From NCBI RefSeq assembly GCF_040412425.1, contig NC_089763.1, positions 57,873,587 to 57,937,586 on the forward strand: 64,000 bases of DNA, read 5' to 3'. Source of the stretch: Macrobrachium rosenbergii. Its lineage: Eukaryota; Arthropoda; Malacostraca; Decapoda; Palaemonidae. Of this stretch, positions 1-11,344 are shown one piece after another (the first letter of the stretch is position 1; each line of letters starts with the position of its first letter). Under the pieces are notes generated by a model. The model was given only the letters and a program-made list of their open reading frames with translations, had not been told where the DNA came from and did not search any database. Made by a program: the position numbers and the translations under genes.

Positions 1-655
1 TTTTCACCAACACTTATATAGTAAGTCATATCATGGTAAACACCTACAGCAAAGACTGAACATTCTCAAAATTTTCTCGGAGTGCATGTCTAGGGCACGA
101 CAAGACGTATTTCTTGAGATCAGAAAAGGCAGCTGCTAAGATTCTAACTTAGAATAATCATTTGCCTCAAAAAAAGCCGACAAGGTTTACCATTCAGTGT
201 TCTTTATACATGTCATCTGTGGGCTCTGCTGTAACATACCGGCTTTTTGCAGGCAACTATTCTAGGAGAAGGACACTCCAAAATCAAACCAGTGGGAGGA
301 AGGACCCTTCAGCCTTTGGTAGGAAACCCTTGTAAGAGAAGGTTGCTCTGAACACAAACCTTGTTCTCCAACCTTGGACTGTGCCATAGCCATTGTACCG
401 TGGCTTTCCATGGCCCTGGGTTCAGGTTCTCATGCAATCAGCCATTTTTCCTCTGTTATGTTCATTTTTCTGTTTTTCTTAAAAAGTGTGTAGGACAGGC
501 TGATGAGAAAGCTAAAGTTGCTTGGTGGATTATCAGGAAAACACATTCTTTATAATTTCTAATGCCATCGTGACTGCCTCGCCCCAGTTGTTGTGGCAAA
601 CCTGGAAGGTTTGTTACTTGCCCTACAAGGTGTCCCGGCTCCACCTTGTCCACCA
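1..655. other. Left flank, nothing recognised
   Basis: AT-rich DNA outside the BEL/Pao element. Small open frames on both strands (around 361-555 and 462-746) show no motif I recognise, and the second runs into the LTR. The five bases before the LTR (cacca) resemble the five after the far LTR (aacca), a possible imperfect target-site duplication. No gene can be supported. Confidence 0.5.
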
Positions 656-1406
656 TGTCGGGAATTTCCTCGACAGACGTCACTATATTTTCTTTGTGCC
701 AATAGACTGCATGATCAACCCACGAATTACGAAAGTGACTTAACACCCAAGCAAGGATAAACGAGTCATGTATCAGGTTTTTTACAATTTATTTACAAAA
801 ATAAAACCATCTCAATCATCACCCTTACATAACAAACACACAAAAACCCCTAAAAAAACACACTAACTAACCTGCAATCTCCGTACCTGCAACACGAAAC
901 AGATAGGCTACACAACTGCCCTCAAGCCTCAAAGAAACCACTGAAATTTAATGACAACTAATGCAATGCCACCGCAGCACACAAACGCCCAAACAGTTAT
1001 TCTTACCCAATCACTCTCATTACAACTACACAGGAGCACTCACAGTTACTCACACAAACCTCTAGGAGCCCAAACACACACCTCTACCAAGAATGAGATC
1101 CCTGGAGCAACAAGACAGAGACAAGCGTGCGACAGTCACACTTCCCTGTCCAGGCAGATGCTAATTGGGCCAACCTATTTTTAGTCACTCAGGCTTAAGG
1201 ACCCCAAACTCACAATAAATCACTCAAACAGGCAACAAGACGAAACATGACGTTGCATACTGCGGCCGTACGTGCATTTCAACAAAATTTGCAGTAACAG
1301 TCGTGCTTATGACATGCCTTGTCTAGTAAGTTCCCGCCATTCTGTGAGCCCCGTAGAATCGGGAGTTTGAAGCGAAAAAACCTGTGCACTGAACTTTTTC
1401 GTGACA
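656..1406 (-). repeat. 3' LTR of the BEL/Pao element
   Basis: Starts tgtcgggaatttcc and ends tttttcgtgaca in plus orientation, matching the right-hand repeat at 8173-9031 along its length. It is about 108 bases shorter than its partner, mainly because it lacks about 120 bases corresponding to roughly 8556-8680. Since LTRs are identical at insertion, this looks like a later deletion here. Small open frames inside it are chance. Confidence 0.9.
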
Positions 1407-1430
1407 TTCTCCACACCCCCAAAAAAGGTA
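1407..1430 (-). other. Candidate polypurine tract
   Basis: On the minus strand the bases just before the 3' LTR are G/A-rich (a gggggtgtggagaa-like run). This is where a polypurine tract should prime plus-strand synthesis. The tract has T interruptions, so the exact primer is uncertain. Confidence 0.45.
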
Positions 1431-2517
1431 GGAAGATTCAGGTGGAACGTACTAGTCAAGCAAACTCTAAGCGGACCATCTGCCAGAATTAGTCGTGGCC
1501 CAAACTCGTCTGCAGCACTACGAGACGAAGTCAGCTCTCGACTACAGTACAATGACATACAGAGTGATCACTCAAATGAAATTCAATATATATAATCAAA
1601 GAAAAATTCAACAGCAGACACGTGCGTTACATTACAATGTGCACAACAATAGCAATTATGGACACCATGGGTGTCACTAGCAACGTAAATCAATGGAACA
1701 TAGAAATCAATTCACTCAGCTAAGCAAGCAATCCAAGTAGTAATCAACAGAACATGTAATTTTGCTACAAAACCGACTAATTAAAGTAAGAATTGCAACA
1801 GTAAGGAATTAGTCCCAAGTTAACCAATGAAGGTAAACTTGGCAATAAGGAGATTACATACATGGAAATGATTCAGTGCAATCAACACAAGGCAATGCTC
1901 TCATCAAGGCATTGTCGACATCAGTACATAATCATGAGAAATCAAAAAGCATCAATAATATGCATGAGACATCAAAAAGTATCAATAATAAGCATGAGAC
2001 AACAGAAAGCATCAATAATAAGCATAAGACATACCAAAAGCAAGGCCCCAGTATAAATGGCTACGTCAGTAGTAATCAGTGATATAATACATGCAAGTTC
2101 AAATAAGCATAGCAACTCAATGGCCTAATGCACCTCATGCAATGGCAAGATTCACAGCTATCAAATGCAATACATTAATTGTTTACCACTCGACCTTTGT
2201 ATTTTGTCGTCTGTCGTACAATTAAGAGATTTACTGCTCTGACTAGCAGTGTACAGGTCATGGTCTGTACGACTTTGCATGCTTCATTCTTGTTCATACA
2301 AACTCACAATTGCTCCTGCAGAGTCTTGAGAGGAATCAACTCTGGTTCCTCTGGGTGATGTTGAGGCACAATCAGATAATCACACTTCCTTCACTACTGT
2401 GGATGTCCCTAGTAACCGCTCCTGTCGCATACTGAGGCACACCCACCTACGACGCTATGCTTTCAAATCCCTTCCCGACTTCCACACCTTACAGTTCGCC
2501 TCGGGCTACGATGCCAA
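1431..2517 (-). other. Non-coding 3' interior of the BEL/Pao element
   Basis: About 1.1 kb between the end of pol and the 3' LTR. It is A-rich on the plus strand and has no long or family-like reading frame, so I see no envelope-like gene. It contains a short 30-base minisatellite, listed separately. Confidence 0.6.
1931..2040. repeat. 30-base minisatellite, about 3.7 copies
   Basis: Units of 30 bases built around catgagacatcaaaaagcat and caataata repeat at 1931, 1961, 1991 and, partly, 2021, with a few substitutions each. It lies inside the BEL/Pao 3' interior. Confidence 0.85.
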
Positions 2518-3753
2518 CTATTGCACAGTTCCATCTCGAATCCACTCTGCCATTCTCCGTCTCTGCTCAGTGTCAGCTCTTCTTCTCAGCCTCGATGCAG
2601 TCTGTTCCAACACTTCATTCTGATCCTGCCTATCATCACCTTCATCCCTATCACTAGCTACCTCTCGATCATCGATCTCGAGTCTATCAGTTTGGTGAGT
2701 GATATTACCTAATCTCCTTGTCATTATCACTGTCATCACTCTGCTCTCTTACCTGCATTCCAGTACCTTCTTCTTCGTCGGCCTCGTGCTCACTCAGCTC
2801 AAGAGGCACAAGGTGTTCGACCGACCTCAAGGGCTCTTCTCCTTCAAACAGAACCTTCACAGAATGCATCACCCCTTTCTCATCAGGATAAATCTCCACT
2901 ATTTGTCCCAGGGGCCACTGACTTCTCTTGCTGTTGTCGGCCTTTACCAGCACAATGTCTCCGACATGCAGCTGAGTAGGCGTTCCCTCTTTGCAATCAT
3001 GTCTCTCTTGAAGAGACTTCAAATACCCATCCCTCTAGAGGGTCTTGAACCTCTCCAGAGTCTCCATTAGACGGAAGTATTCATGACAAAGCTGTCGGGT
3101 GGTTAATGTGGCATACATTTCTTCGTGAGGCACTACGGGAGGCAACAGGCGAATCACATTGCCCTAGATGAGATGGGAGGTGTCAGGATCTCATTTTCCC
3201 TGGTGTTGCCGGCATACATCAACATTCTGTTATTAATCACTGCCTTGGCTTCCTTGATGAGGGGTCCTCAGTTGCTCCTCTGAAGAGATGGCGCTTCGCA
3301 ACGTCATGGCAAGGGTCCTCTTGACTACTCCCACCATCCTCTCAAAGAAACCCCCCTTCCAGGGAGATCGCGGGGTCTGAAACGTCCATCAAATCCTGCG
3401 CTCATGCAGGAATTGTTGAGTGACATCCTCCTCGTATACCTCATGCAGGAACGTGCTGGCTGCTCTGAACACCATGACGTTGTCACTGTATATCCTCAAT
3501 GGAGTGCCACGGGTTGCAGCGAATCTTCGAAGTAATAGTACAAAGGTGTCTGCATCCAGCCCGCTGCAGTAGTCAATGTGTACTGCACGGCTGGCCAGAC
3601 AGGTGATGATGAGGAGGTGTCCTACCCCGCCCTGTAGCCTTCAAAGGCCCCATGTGGTCTACTTCCATTTTCTCAAATAGGTGAAGTAGTCGAACTCGGT
3701 TGGCTGGGAGTGGAGGAGGCGGCAGTCATCGTAGAAGAGGCTTGAAGGCGATA
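2518..3753 (-). pseudogene. BEL/Pao integrase core and C-terminal tail (broken)
   Basis: Read on the minus strand across several frames. The catalytic DDE residues are visible in order: Asp in a VDHMGPLK stretch (about 3660), Asp in YSDNVMVF (about 3485) and Glu in FFERMVGVVKRTLA (about 3345), with LASRAVHIDYC between the first two. The open stretch 2705-3022 (105 residues) matches the DUF5641-like tail of Pao polyproteins (LHVGDIVLVKADNSKR, then WPLGQIVEIYPDEKG). The integrase would insert the DNA copy. A stop after HERRI and frame changes disable it. The tail continues in another frame to about 2518. Confidence 0.8.
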
Positions 3754-4413
3754 TTACAAGCTCTTCAAACTTGGCGTCCAACATTCCTGCTGGTAAAGGG
3801 TCATTAGTATATTTACACCACAGTGCATGTGTGTTACGTGAAGGTGCTCTAGATAAAGCACAGCTAGTCTTCCTTTATGGGGCAATAACACCAGCTGGCT
3901 TTTACACGACTCATAGTTCAACAATAAATTACTAGAATGAATGATACCTTCTTTCAAAGTTAAATTCAACTGACAAATGAAATTATCAATGTGTTTAGGT
4001 TCACGCACACCATTTTCCAAGCGATCACACACAGTTGGGGAATGGTGCCTTTGCTCAAGGTAAACTAATTTCAAAAATGGATCAGCGCTACTATGCATGA
4101 ACTTTAATATGTATTGCATTACTCTCATCATATACATGAAATCCACCCTACTTCCCTCTATGTTCCAGAGTTCGGCAGGTTTGAACAGGCTTCCTTCTTC
4201 ACGCAATTTTCTAAGGGCGGCAGTTACGGAGATGTTGCATAGGTCACTTACAGCAGCTTTGCTTACAGGTGTCACTAGTTCTCCAGGCTGGCATAAATAG
4301 TCAGGGCCTTCCTTCCAAAGGCGACTCCGTTCCAATTCCTCAGAGCTCACCCCCGGGTCAAGATGTCCGCCAGGTTGCAATTGGTGGGGACATACTGGAG
4401 ACCAAATCCACAC
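3754..4413 (-). pseudogene. BEL/Pao RNase H to integrase zinc-binding linker
   Basis: A 219-residue open stretch. The N-terminus is a frameshifted version of the post-RNase H region, where SSEELERSRLWKEGPDYL is typical of BEL. The C-terminal part has the integrase H...H zinc-binding half (LPHKGRLAVLYLEHLHVTHM, then CGVNILM). It links RNase H (4488-4979) to the integrase core (2518-3753). The Met at 4413 is not a real start; it follows a frame change. Confidence 0.75.
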
Positions 4414-4487
4414 TCCTGCTGAATAGAGTAAATCTCCCCAACCCTATTCGAAATGAATGTATTCTTATTTCCCTCCCTGCTGTCTAC

Positions 4488-4979
4488 TCAGGCCATGGCA
4501 ACTTTACTGTCTGTCCACACAGTTACATTTTGAATGTTTAACAGTCTGCTTAAATGCTTGCCTAACCTGAACCCCAAAGTTAAGGCTAGCAATTCTAGTT
4601 TGGGAATTGTTAATTTAGCCTGCTTCCTAGGAATCACCCTCATTTTAGACATCAAGATGTTACTTTCCCCTTCTTCCCTTTGTAAGTATGTTACGGCTCC
4701 ATAAACCTTGCTAGAGGCAGCAGTAAACACATGCAGGTCACAATTCCCCACCTTGACTCCCCATTTAAGCTTTAGCGCATGAATTGATCTGAAATGTTCC
4801 AATATCTTCTTAGCTTTCTCTTGGTTGCTTATACTCAATATGTCATCCCAACCTACTTTCTCTTCCCACAAATCTTGCAAAAACATCTTACCCTTTACAA
4901 ACACAGGACTAACCAACCCCAGAGGATCAAAATTGGACACTAGCAAAGACAGTACCCTCCCAACTCTAATCCCCTGCAA
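4488..4979 (-). pseudogene. BEL/Pao RNase H domain, catalytic Asp replaced
   Basis: A 163-residue open stretch. FDPLGLVSPV with KGKMFLQDLW is the BEL connection region. HVFTAASSKVYGAVTYL then holds the first RNase H catalytic position, but the usual Asp of the DAS motif is Ala. PKLELLALTLG (Glu) and VWTDSK (Asp) keep the later residues. It would degrade the RNA of the RNA:DNA hybrid. It is separated from RT (5021-5341) by a frame break. Confidence 0.85.
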
Positions 4980-5020
4980 GGTTTAGACTTAACAAAATTC
5001 CCCTCTATCCCAACGCATCC

Positions 5021-5341
5021 CTAGAATGGATATCTGTTCTGGCTCATTCCCTCCGATCCTTCTGCAGTGTTACTTGGCCACCTAGTCAGTGGGATGTTAG
5101 CTTCATCTAGCAAGGTTTTTACTTCGGCATAGTTCTTGTCCATCTCCTCCAAGGTTGTACAGGTACCCAAAACATTGTCTACGTAAAAGGATCTAATTAA
5201 TTCTTCTCTTCCCCTCTCTTCTAAATGGGTTCTAAGTACCTGTTCCAGTAGATAAGGACTTGTTGTGACCCCAAAAACAACTACTTTGAATTCATATGTT
5301 ACAATCTGCCCATTTACTTTTTTCCACAAAAAAACATGCAT
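5021..5341 (-). pseudogene. BEL/Pao reverse transcriptase, C-terminal half, YVDN at active site
   Basis: A 106-residue open stretch continuing the RT started upstream after a frameshift near 5335. FKVVVFGVTTSPYLLEQ is the RT palm motif before the active site. SFYVDNVLGTC is the catalytic box, where BEL elements carry YVDD. The second Asp is Asn here, a single-base change that should abolish polymerase activity. Confidence 0.88.
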
Positions 5342-6314
5342 ATTTTACATCTCGAGGGTCTAAGATTACTCGTTGGAAGGCTTTGGAGATATCTGAGGTG
5401 AGAGCGTATAGCTTCTCTCTGAAACAAATCAACAAATCGTACAGTAGCTTGACCATGTTTGGCCCTGAATACAAACAATTGTTAAGTGAAAGTTCACTCT
5501 TAGCCTTGGTGGAGGTGTTGAAAACTATGCAGAGAGGTGTCGTAAGACTTTCCTTTTTAACGCCAAAATGGGGGAGATAATAGCCCTCTACCTTTGTGCT
5601 CTGGACTTCCTCTATGAAGCCAGCTTGTAAGTAAGTCTGAAGGACTTTTTCATAATCCCTACAGTAACCCATATCTTTTGCGAAATGTCGCTCTAGCAAA
5701 TGCAATTGGGCGAGGGCTATGTTATAGTTGTTACTTGGTCTGTCTGACCTGCGGAAAGGCAGACTAACTTGGTAACCTTGCTTGGTTTCCTGTATACTTT
5801 CGGTAACTTTGTCAACGGCAGCACGTTCTGAGATCGTAAACTGTTCATGTGGCACGATTCCTATCGTGTCCAACCTCCACCAGGCGTCTACATCAGGTTC
5901 AGATTCCGCTATTCTACATATCCTCAAGTTACAAACTTTAGCTACGTTAACTCCCTGCAAAGCCCACTGAGGTACCCTCCCATAAGGCGTGATCCCATTA
6001 TGTGTGACAAAAAGACTCACCCCATCAATGTTATCCATACCAATTACAAAGTGATTAAAATAATCTGCCCCAATCAACAAGTTTACATTCTTCAACACAT
6101 CCCCTTTAATTTCAACATCAGCCATTTCCCATCCCTTCTCTTGCAGATGATTCTTTATGTTGACAAGTCCGATGTTGTGGATTGGAATGTTCACGTTATC
6201 GTGTACTTCTAACTTTGTGCGGACCACCCTCTCTCCCAGATGGATACGACATGCGACTACATCAAACTCTCCCTCTACTACTTGAGACCCAAATGGTGCA
6301 ATGTTCAGTGCCAC
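5292..6314 (-). pseudogene. BEL/Pao protease C-terminus and reverse transcriptase N-terminal half
   Basis: The longest open stretch of the element (340 residues). Residues about 1-115 are the C-terminal part of a retropepsin-like protease (NLLIGADYFNHFVIG). RT follows, with YYLPHFGVKKESLTTPLCIV and the first catalytic Asp in LTSDISKAFQRVIL. The protease active-site triplet lies just upstream in another frame (6378-6386). The stretch ends by frameshift near 5335. Confidence 0.88.
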
Positions 6315-6647
6315 GCACTTGATGACAGGTAACTTTAACTAGTGTGCCAGCCAACTAGAAATAAAGCTGCGTTAACCGCCGGTGTCTAAAAACATGCGCG
6401 CTGTGTGTGGTACCTCTTTTGAGTACAAAGTTGCCGTAGCACTTGCATTTACACATGGTTTCGCATTTTTTTATTTGACTGGGTGTCTCGAATTTATGTT
6501 AGCTCTATTCCCCGGACGTTCTTGCCCTCGATTAGTGACTGGTTGTGACAATACATGAGGTGGCAACTATCTGGTGGTAGGTTGGTTGGATGAACTCGTG
6601 CCGTGTTTCATATAACTACTTCAACCTTCACAAATGAGACTTTGGTG
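6315..6647 (-). pseudogene. BEL/Pao protease active-site segment
   Basis: On the minus strand 6378-6386 reads Asp-Thr-Gly within FLDTGG, then a stop codon, then RSFISSWLAH. Retropepsin-like proteases of BEL elements carry D-S/T-G followed by RSFIS. The stop inside the motif inactivates it. The rest of the interval bridges the gag zinc knuckles to the protease body and is out of frame with both. Confidence 0.7.
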
Positions 6648-7427
6648 TCAGGCATTGCACAATTTACAATTTACTTTACTGCTACAAGTCTTACTGCTAT
6701 GGCCTTTAGCGAAACAATTAAAACAACATTGCGATATGACTAGTTGTTGTTTCTTTGCGGTGGCGTTAGGATACTTGGTACAATTAAAGGGTGAATGATT
6801 TCCATTACAAAATGGACATGCTCTGTTACATGAAGCGTTTGAGTCTAACATGGGATTGTGACTTTTGTTATCTAGACTTTCCCCCCTCTGAAGGGCATCG
6901 TCTTCCATGCTACGAATAAGGATATCAAGTGCAGTAAACAATTCATTTAGGTCAAATCCACACTTTTGCAAATATGCAACGACTTTCTGATAAACTCGCC
7001 CCTGAGACAATTTTTGACAAATTAGGCTCAATAGCACTCCCTGGTTTAATCCAGACCCACTCAGTCTCTTGATTTGCTCTATCAGTATGGTCAGTTCAAT
7101 ACGGAAGGCTTTTAATTCCTTACAATTACATTTCGGCACAAAAAGATCAGCTAACCGCTGATGCAAGATTACTAAGGTCTGATGGTCGTTCCCATAATAT
7201 TTTTTCAGCAACTCCCACGCTACTTTGTAATTTCCTGCCGTTACGCTTAGAGATTGCACCACTCTAAGTGGCTCCCCATCCAGGGATCCCAACAGATATG
7301 TGAACTTCGCCACGTCATCAATGTCCGTGTGTTTATGGACATGCACATCAAATAATTCTTGGCAGTTACTGAACTCACTCTTCTCTCCCTTGAATGTGGG
7401 CAGAGGCAATTCCTTCAATTTAGGCAT
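6648..7427 (-). pseudogene. BEL/Pao gag: DUF1759-like region and zinc knuckles
   Basis: A 259-residue open stretch. PLPTFKGEKSEFSNCQELF at the N-terminus is the signature of the DUF1759 region in Pao gag, followed by an alpha-helical capsid-like part. The C-terminus has Cys/His clusters: CPFCNGNHSPFNC and CFNCFAKGHSSKTC (CX2CX4HX4C), then CKLC. Gag would package the RNA into particles. The segment is cut from its N-terminus (7498-7722) by a frame break of about 70 bases, and from the protease by its stop. Confidence 0.9.
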
Positions 7428-7497
7428 TCAGGTTGTGGGTTGGTTTGTGGGTATAAGTCTCAGTTCGACTCATAAGTAGCGTGGTTGTTCTCGCTGC

Positions 7498-7722
7498 TCA
7501 ATTGAATGACTGCCGCACTTGATCATGCGTTAATGTTTCTAATTTGCTCGGGTTAGATATATACAAAGTTCTCAAACGCTGCTCGTCAGCTTGAATCCTG
7601 TTCAACAAATTCTCATACACTGTGACATGATGTGATTCGAGGAGTATCCCTTGAGCACGTACCAGATTGTCATCTAGGAGGCCCAGGATGGCTTCCATTT
7701 GGGCTTCATTGCTGGCCGCCAT
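7498..7722 (-). pseudogene. BEL/Pao gag N-terminus
   Basis: A 74-residue open stretch opening MAASNEAQMEAILGLLDDNL, probably the real gag start since it is the first ATG after the leader. It is helical (LLNRIQADEQRLRTLY), as in the coiled N-terminus of Pao gag. It ends at a stop after VRQSFN, before the DUF1759-like part. Confidence 0.7.
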
Positions 7723-8148
7723 TTTGTGAATGTGTGGGAGGGTGACTACTTATTTCATTAACTTAATCAGTAAGTGAAAAAAGGAGTGTACTTGGCAAAC
7801 AATTCAAAGGGGTTAGAAGGAATGATGCCAGCCTAAGTTACGTTACTCTCACCAAACAGTTAAAAGCAATACACAGCCACCCATCCTGCTAGTTAACTCT
7901 GGCGTACTTGCTCACCTCGGATGAGTCTCACTATTCGGTTCACACAACAACTAAATTATATCTCCTGTTCTAGAAGGGAAGCTCGCTAGATTCTAGGCTA
8001 ACTATCAGGCCTCCGGGCCTATGATAAATTTCAGTTTCTATGCCCCCACTTTTGGGCAAACAGGCTGGCAACTGTGAGTGCCCTACCACCAAAACTCTGA
8101 ATACCATGCCCCGCCTAACCTCCCACCGGGGGACTAACACTTGGGTTG
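7723..8148 (-). other. 5' leader of the BEL/Pao element
   Basis: About 430 bases between the primer-binding site and the gag start on the minus strand. No family-like coding potential seen. It probably served as untranslated leader and packaging region. Confidence 0.6.
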
Positions 8149-8166
8149 ATCCAGTTCAAAGGACCA
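8149..8166 (-). other. Primer-binding site
   Basis: The plus strand reads atccagttcaaaggacca, so the minus strand carries an 18-base site starting TGG, six bases inside the 5' LTR. A tRNA with that 3' end would prime minus-strand synthesis. The sequence resembles arginine-type tRNA ends, but I could not check the match. Confidence 0.7.
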
Positions 8167-8172
8167 CTAAAA

Positions 8173-9031
8173 TGTTGGGAATTTCCTCGACAGACGTCAT
8201 TGTATTTTCTTTGTGCACGATCAATCCACAAATTACGAAAGTGACTTAGCCCCCATGCAAGGATAAACGAGTCACGTATCAGGTTTTTTACAATTTATTT
8301 ACAAAAATAAAACCATCTCAATCATCACCCTTACATAACAAACACACAAAAACCCTAAAAAAAAACACACACCAACTAACCTGCAATCTCCATACCTGCA
8401 ACACAAAACAGGTGGGCTACACAACTGCCCTCAACCTCAAAGAAACCACTGAAATTTAATGACAACTAATGCAATGCCACCGCAGCACACAAACGCCCAA
8501 ACAGTTATTCTTACCCAATCACTCTCATTACAGCTACACAGGAGCACTCACGCATCCCAGCGATAACAGACAAAATCAAACGCCATTAAGTTACCGGTCT
8601 CTTGAAAGGGCAAAATCTCCGTGCGAATAGAAAATGTAACGCTTCGTCACACCCAAAAATAAACTTCCTTTCCTTGTTACTAACCTCACATAAACCTCTA
8701 GGAGCCCAAACACACACGTCTACCAAGAACAAGATCCCTGGAGCGACAAGACAGAGACAAGCGCGCGACAGTCACACTTCCCTGTCCAGGCGGCTGCTAA
8801 TTGGGTCAATCTATTTCTAGTCACTTAAGGACCCCAAACTCACAACAAACCACTCAAACAAGCAACAAGACGTTGCATACTGCGGCCGTACGTGCATTTC
8901 AAGAAAATTTGCAATAATAGTCGTGTTTATGATGTGCCTTGTCTAGTAAGTTCCCGCCATTCTGTGAGCCCTGTAGAATCGGTGGTAGTTTGAAGCGAAA
9001 AAAATCCTGTGCACTGAACTTTTTCGCGACA
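8173..9031 (-). repeat. 5' LTR of the BEL/Pao element
   Basis: Direct copy of 656-1406 with TG...CA ends (tgttgggaatttcc and tttttcgcgaca in plus orientation). It is longer than its partner, with about 120 extra bases at roughly 8556-8680. The promoter for the minus-strand transcript should lie here; I could not place it. Confidence 0.9.
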
Positions 9032-9264
9032 AACCATTTGCTTTGGGCGCTTTGTTTTAATGACATATGGTCAACTTTATGCATCATTTTGACTAAATTA
9101 TTGTAAATAATATAAATAATGTTGTTGTTGACTTTATTGTTTGTTGTTGCTGTTGTTATAAGTCTATTTATTAATTTTGCTTCTAATTTTACGTAGTTAA
9201 TTTTAATTCTTTTGGTAGACGTTGAATTGAACCTTGGGCCTGCTACTCATTACCGTAAGAAGAA

Positions 9265-9480
9265 ATGCAGATCATTGACTCAAATATTCGAGGCTTAAGG
9301 TTAAATTTTCTTGAGCTCCAGTTTTGTGCCCATAACGATGATTTCATATTTCTATCTGAGACACTTGTAAGTAGTAACAAGTCAAAGTTGAGTTTTTAAT
9401 CCCAGGGTTTGATAGTTATAATTTTATTTATCGTCGTAACATACCACATAGCAACATATGGCTGTGTGCACTAAGTCTGG
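9265..9480 (+). pseudogene. LINE endonuclease fragment
   Basis: A short remnant translating as IIDSNIRGLRLNFLELQF, then DFIFLSETLVS, then in the next frame LIPGFDSYNFIYRRNI. These match the start of the APE-type endonuclease of non-LTR retrotransposons (N-x-R-G-L, L-x-E-T, P-G-F-D). One stop and one frame change lie within 200 bases. No RT follows, so this is a truncated scrap. Confidence 0.65.
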
Positions 9481-9808
9481 ACGACCTATTTATCATCAGA
9501 AAAACTGTAGTTGCCATGAAATTCCTTATTTTGAGATTTTCTGAGAGTTCTACAACCTTTACATACACACAATCAAAATTTTTATGATTCTATATATTGC
9601 TGTCTCTTGGAAAGGACTAGTATGGCTCAGTACAGGATTCAAAAGCTTCATTCAATAATTGTTGAGACTGCAGTGCAAAGCCAGCTAGTGGCTTGAATCA
9701 AATTTCCCTGATCAGCAGGCCAGGCCTGCTCTTGAGTTCTGTGTATCCCCCGATTTTGTCCAGGTACCTTAGAAACCCATGAATATTTCTGGTAATAAAT
9801 TAGACCTG

Positions 9809-9810
<2 letters not shown>

Positions 9811-9883
<73 letters not shown>

Positions 9884-9884
9884 T
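9811..9884. repeat. (AAT)n microsatellite
   Basis: About 24 perfect trinucleotide repeats. The apparent poly-tyrosine antisense reading frame here is an artefact. Confidence 0.98.
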
Positions 9885-11271
9885 TTGGCATTGAAAAAAG
9901 GATATCTTGAGAGAGACAAGCATTTCTTTCAACAAGCAGTTAATGACAAGGTGAAAGAAGCAGGTTAAAGCCCTAGTGTCCTTGTATGGGGCTCTGCTAA
10001 TGGGTTTCAATATCTCAGGAAAATACGTCCCCGACAAAGTGACAAGGAGCATTAACAATGTGGAGACAAAAAATCTTCCATGAGCTTCAGATGCTACTAA
10101 TTATAATAGCCCCCAACCATACATACATTATAATATTGGCTAAAAATAGTTTTACCAAATTTTATGGCAATCATAACCACACCCATTTTGACCATGAAAT
10201 GGAACCCCTATAGTCTGCACTACAGTAAACTGCCATAGCCTGCACATATGCGATGCTATGGGAGTAGATGAACTTTCTGATAAGAACAAGAAAGAAATAA
10301 ATGAATCAGACCATGCTTAGAAGCTTGACACTGATGGTCGAGAAAATTTGGTCTACATTACTGTTTATTCAAATAAATTACGAGGCCAGATATCAGTTCA
10401 CCACTACCAGAAAGTATTAAATGTATGGAAAAACAACACTAAATAAAATGATATTGTTCAAAATACAATCACCAAAGGAGAAAGGAACAGTGAATTTTAC
10501 AGAAACATCAATATATGCATGCTCGAAGTACAGCGAATAGGGAGAATCCCTTATTGCAATCTGGTACTCCAGAAGTAAACGAATCAACGCAAAAGAAGCG
10601 GTATACACCGTGCCAAATAAGACCGTCCATTTCAGATTGTCACACCAGCTAGCAGGAGGACATTAACTTTAAATTTGAGATATTGGCAAAAGAGTAGAGA
10701 ACAAGAAAATTATAATATAATAGTTTTCCTAGTTAATATGTCCAGCACACATTTGAAATTAAATAAAAAAGGAAAAGAAAGGAGGAAAACTGCATAGGAG
10801 TGCAAGCTTGCTTTAGCGCACCCTCACGCAAGGGAACTTGCACAGAAGCTATGATATAATTTATATAGCCGTAGTTTGAGGACATGGTCATATTGGTCGC
10901 CGCATCTTACCCAAAGTCGCAGCACCGCAAGTAGCGATATACAGTATGTGCTTCCTTCGGTGATGCATAAAAGAATCAAGAAGAACGAGGTTGGAGGCAC
11001 TAAATTATGCTTACCCAGTAAACTTCAAAACTTACGTTATGATAATATACTGTGTTTAATAAAGTCAGAAGGGAAATTATTATGGTATTTAACCAGAGAA
11101 GATAAGTGATCTTACGGATCACGGAAGTTGAAAAATGTACTTTTATTAACATGAGTAGTCTGTAGAACAGTCATAGAGTTGTTCCGGGTTTACTATTCTC
11201 TTAGCTTTTATGAACTTTCAGAACATAGCTCAACTTCAATTATCATCTTACTTTTTCGTTCCTAACTTTTT

Positions 11272-11344
<73 letters not shown>

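Larger units (their letters stand above)
656..9031 (-). mobile_element. BEL/Pao-type LTR retrotransposon, two LTRs, decayed
   Basis: An 8.4 kb element read on the minus strand. Two direct repeats with TG...CA ends (656-1406 and 8173-9031) bound an interior holding, in minus order: primer-binding site, gag with zinc knuckles, aspartic protease DTG, BEL-type RT, RNase H, integrase with HHCC and DDE residues, and a DUF5641-like tail. This is the known BEL/Pao order. Reading frames are broken in at least five places, and catalytic Asp residues in RT and RNase H are changed, so the copy is dead. By eye the LTRs differ at more than twenty positions plus indels, which implies an old insertion. Confidence 0.92.

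Noticed and set aside
1431..2517. Envelope-like gene in the BEL/Pao element
   Set aside because: The interval after pol has only short frames without signal peptide, transmembrane segment or family resemblance.
9810..10058. Minus-strand frame with a poly-tyrosine C-terminus
   Set aside because: It is the (AAT)n microsatellite read through; there is no other coding signal.
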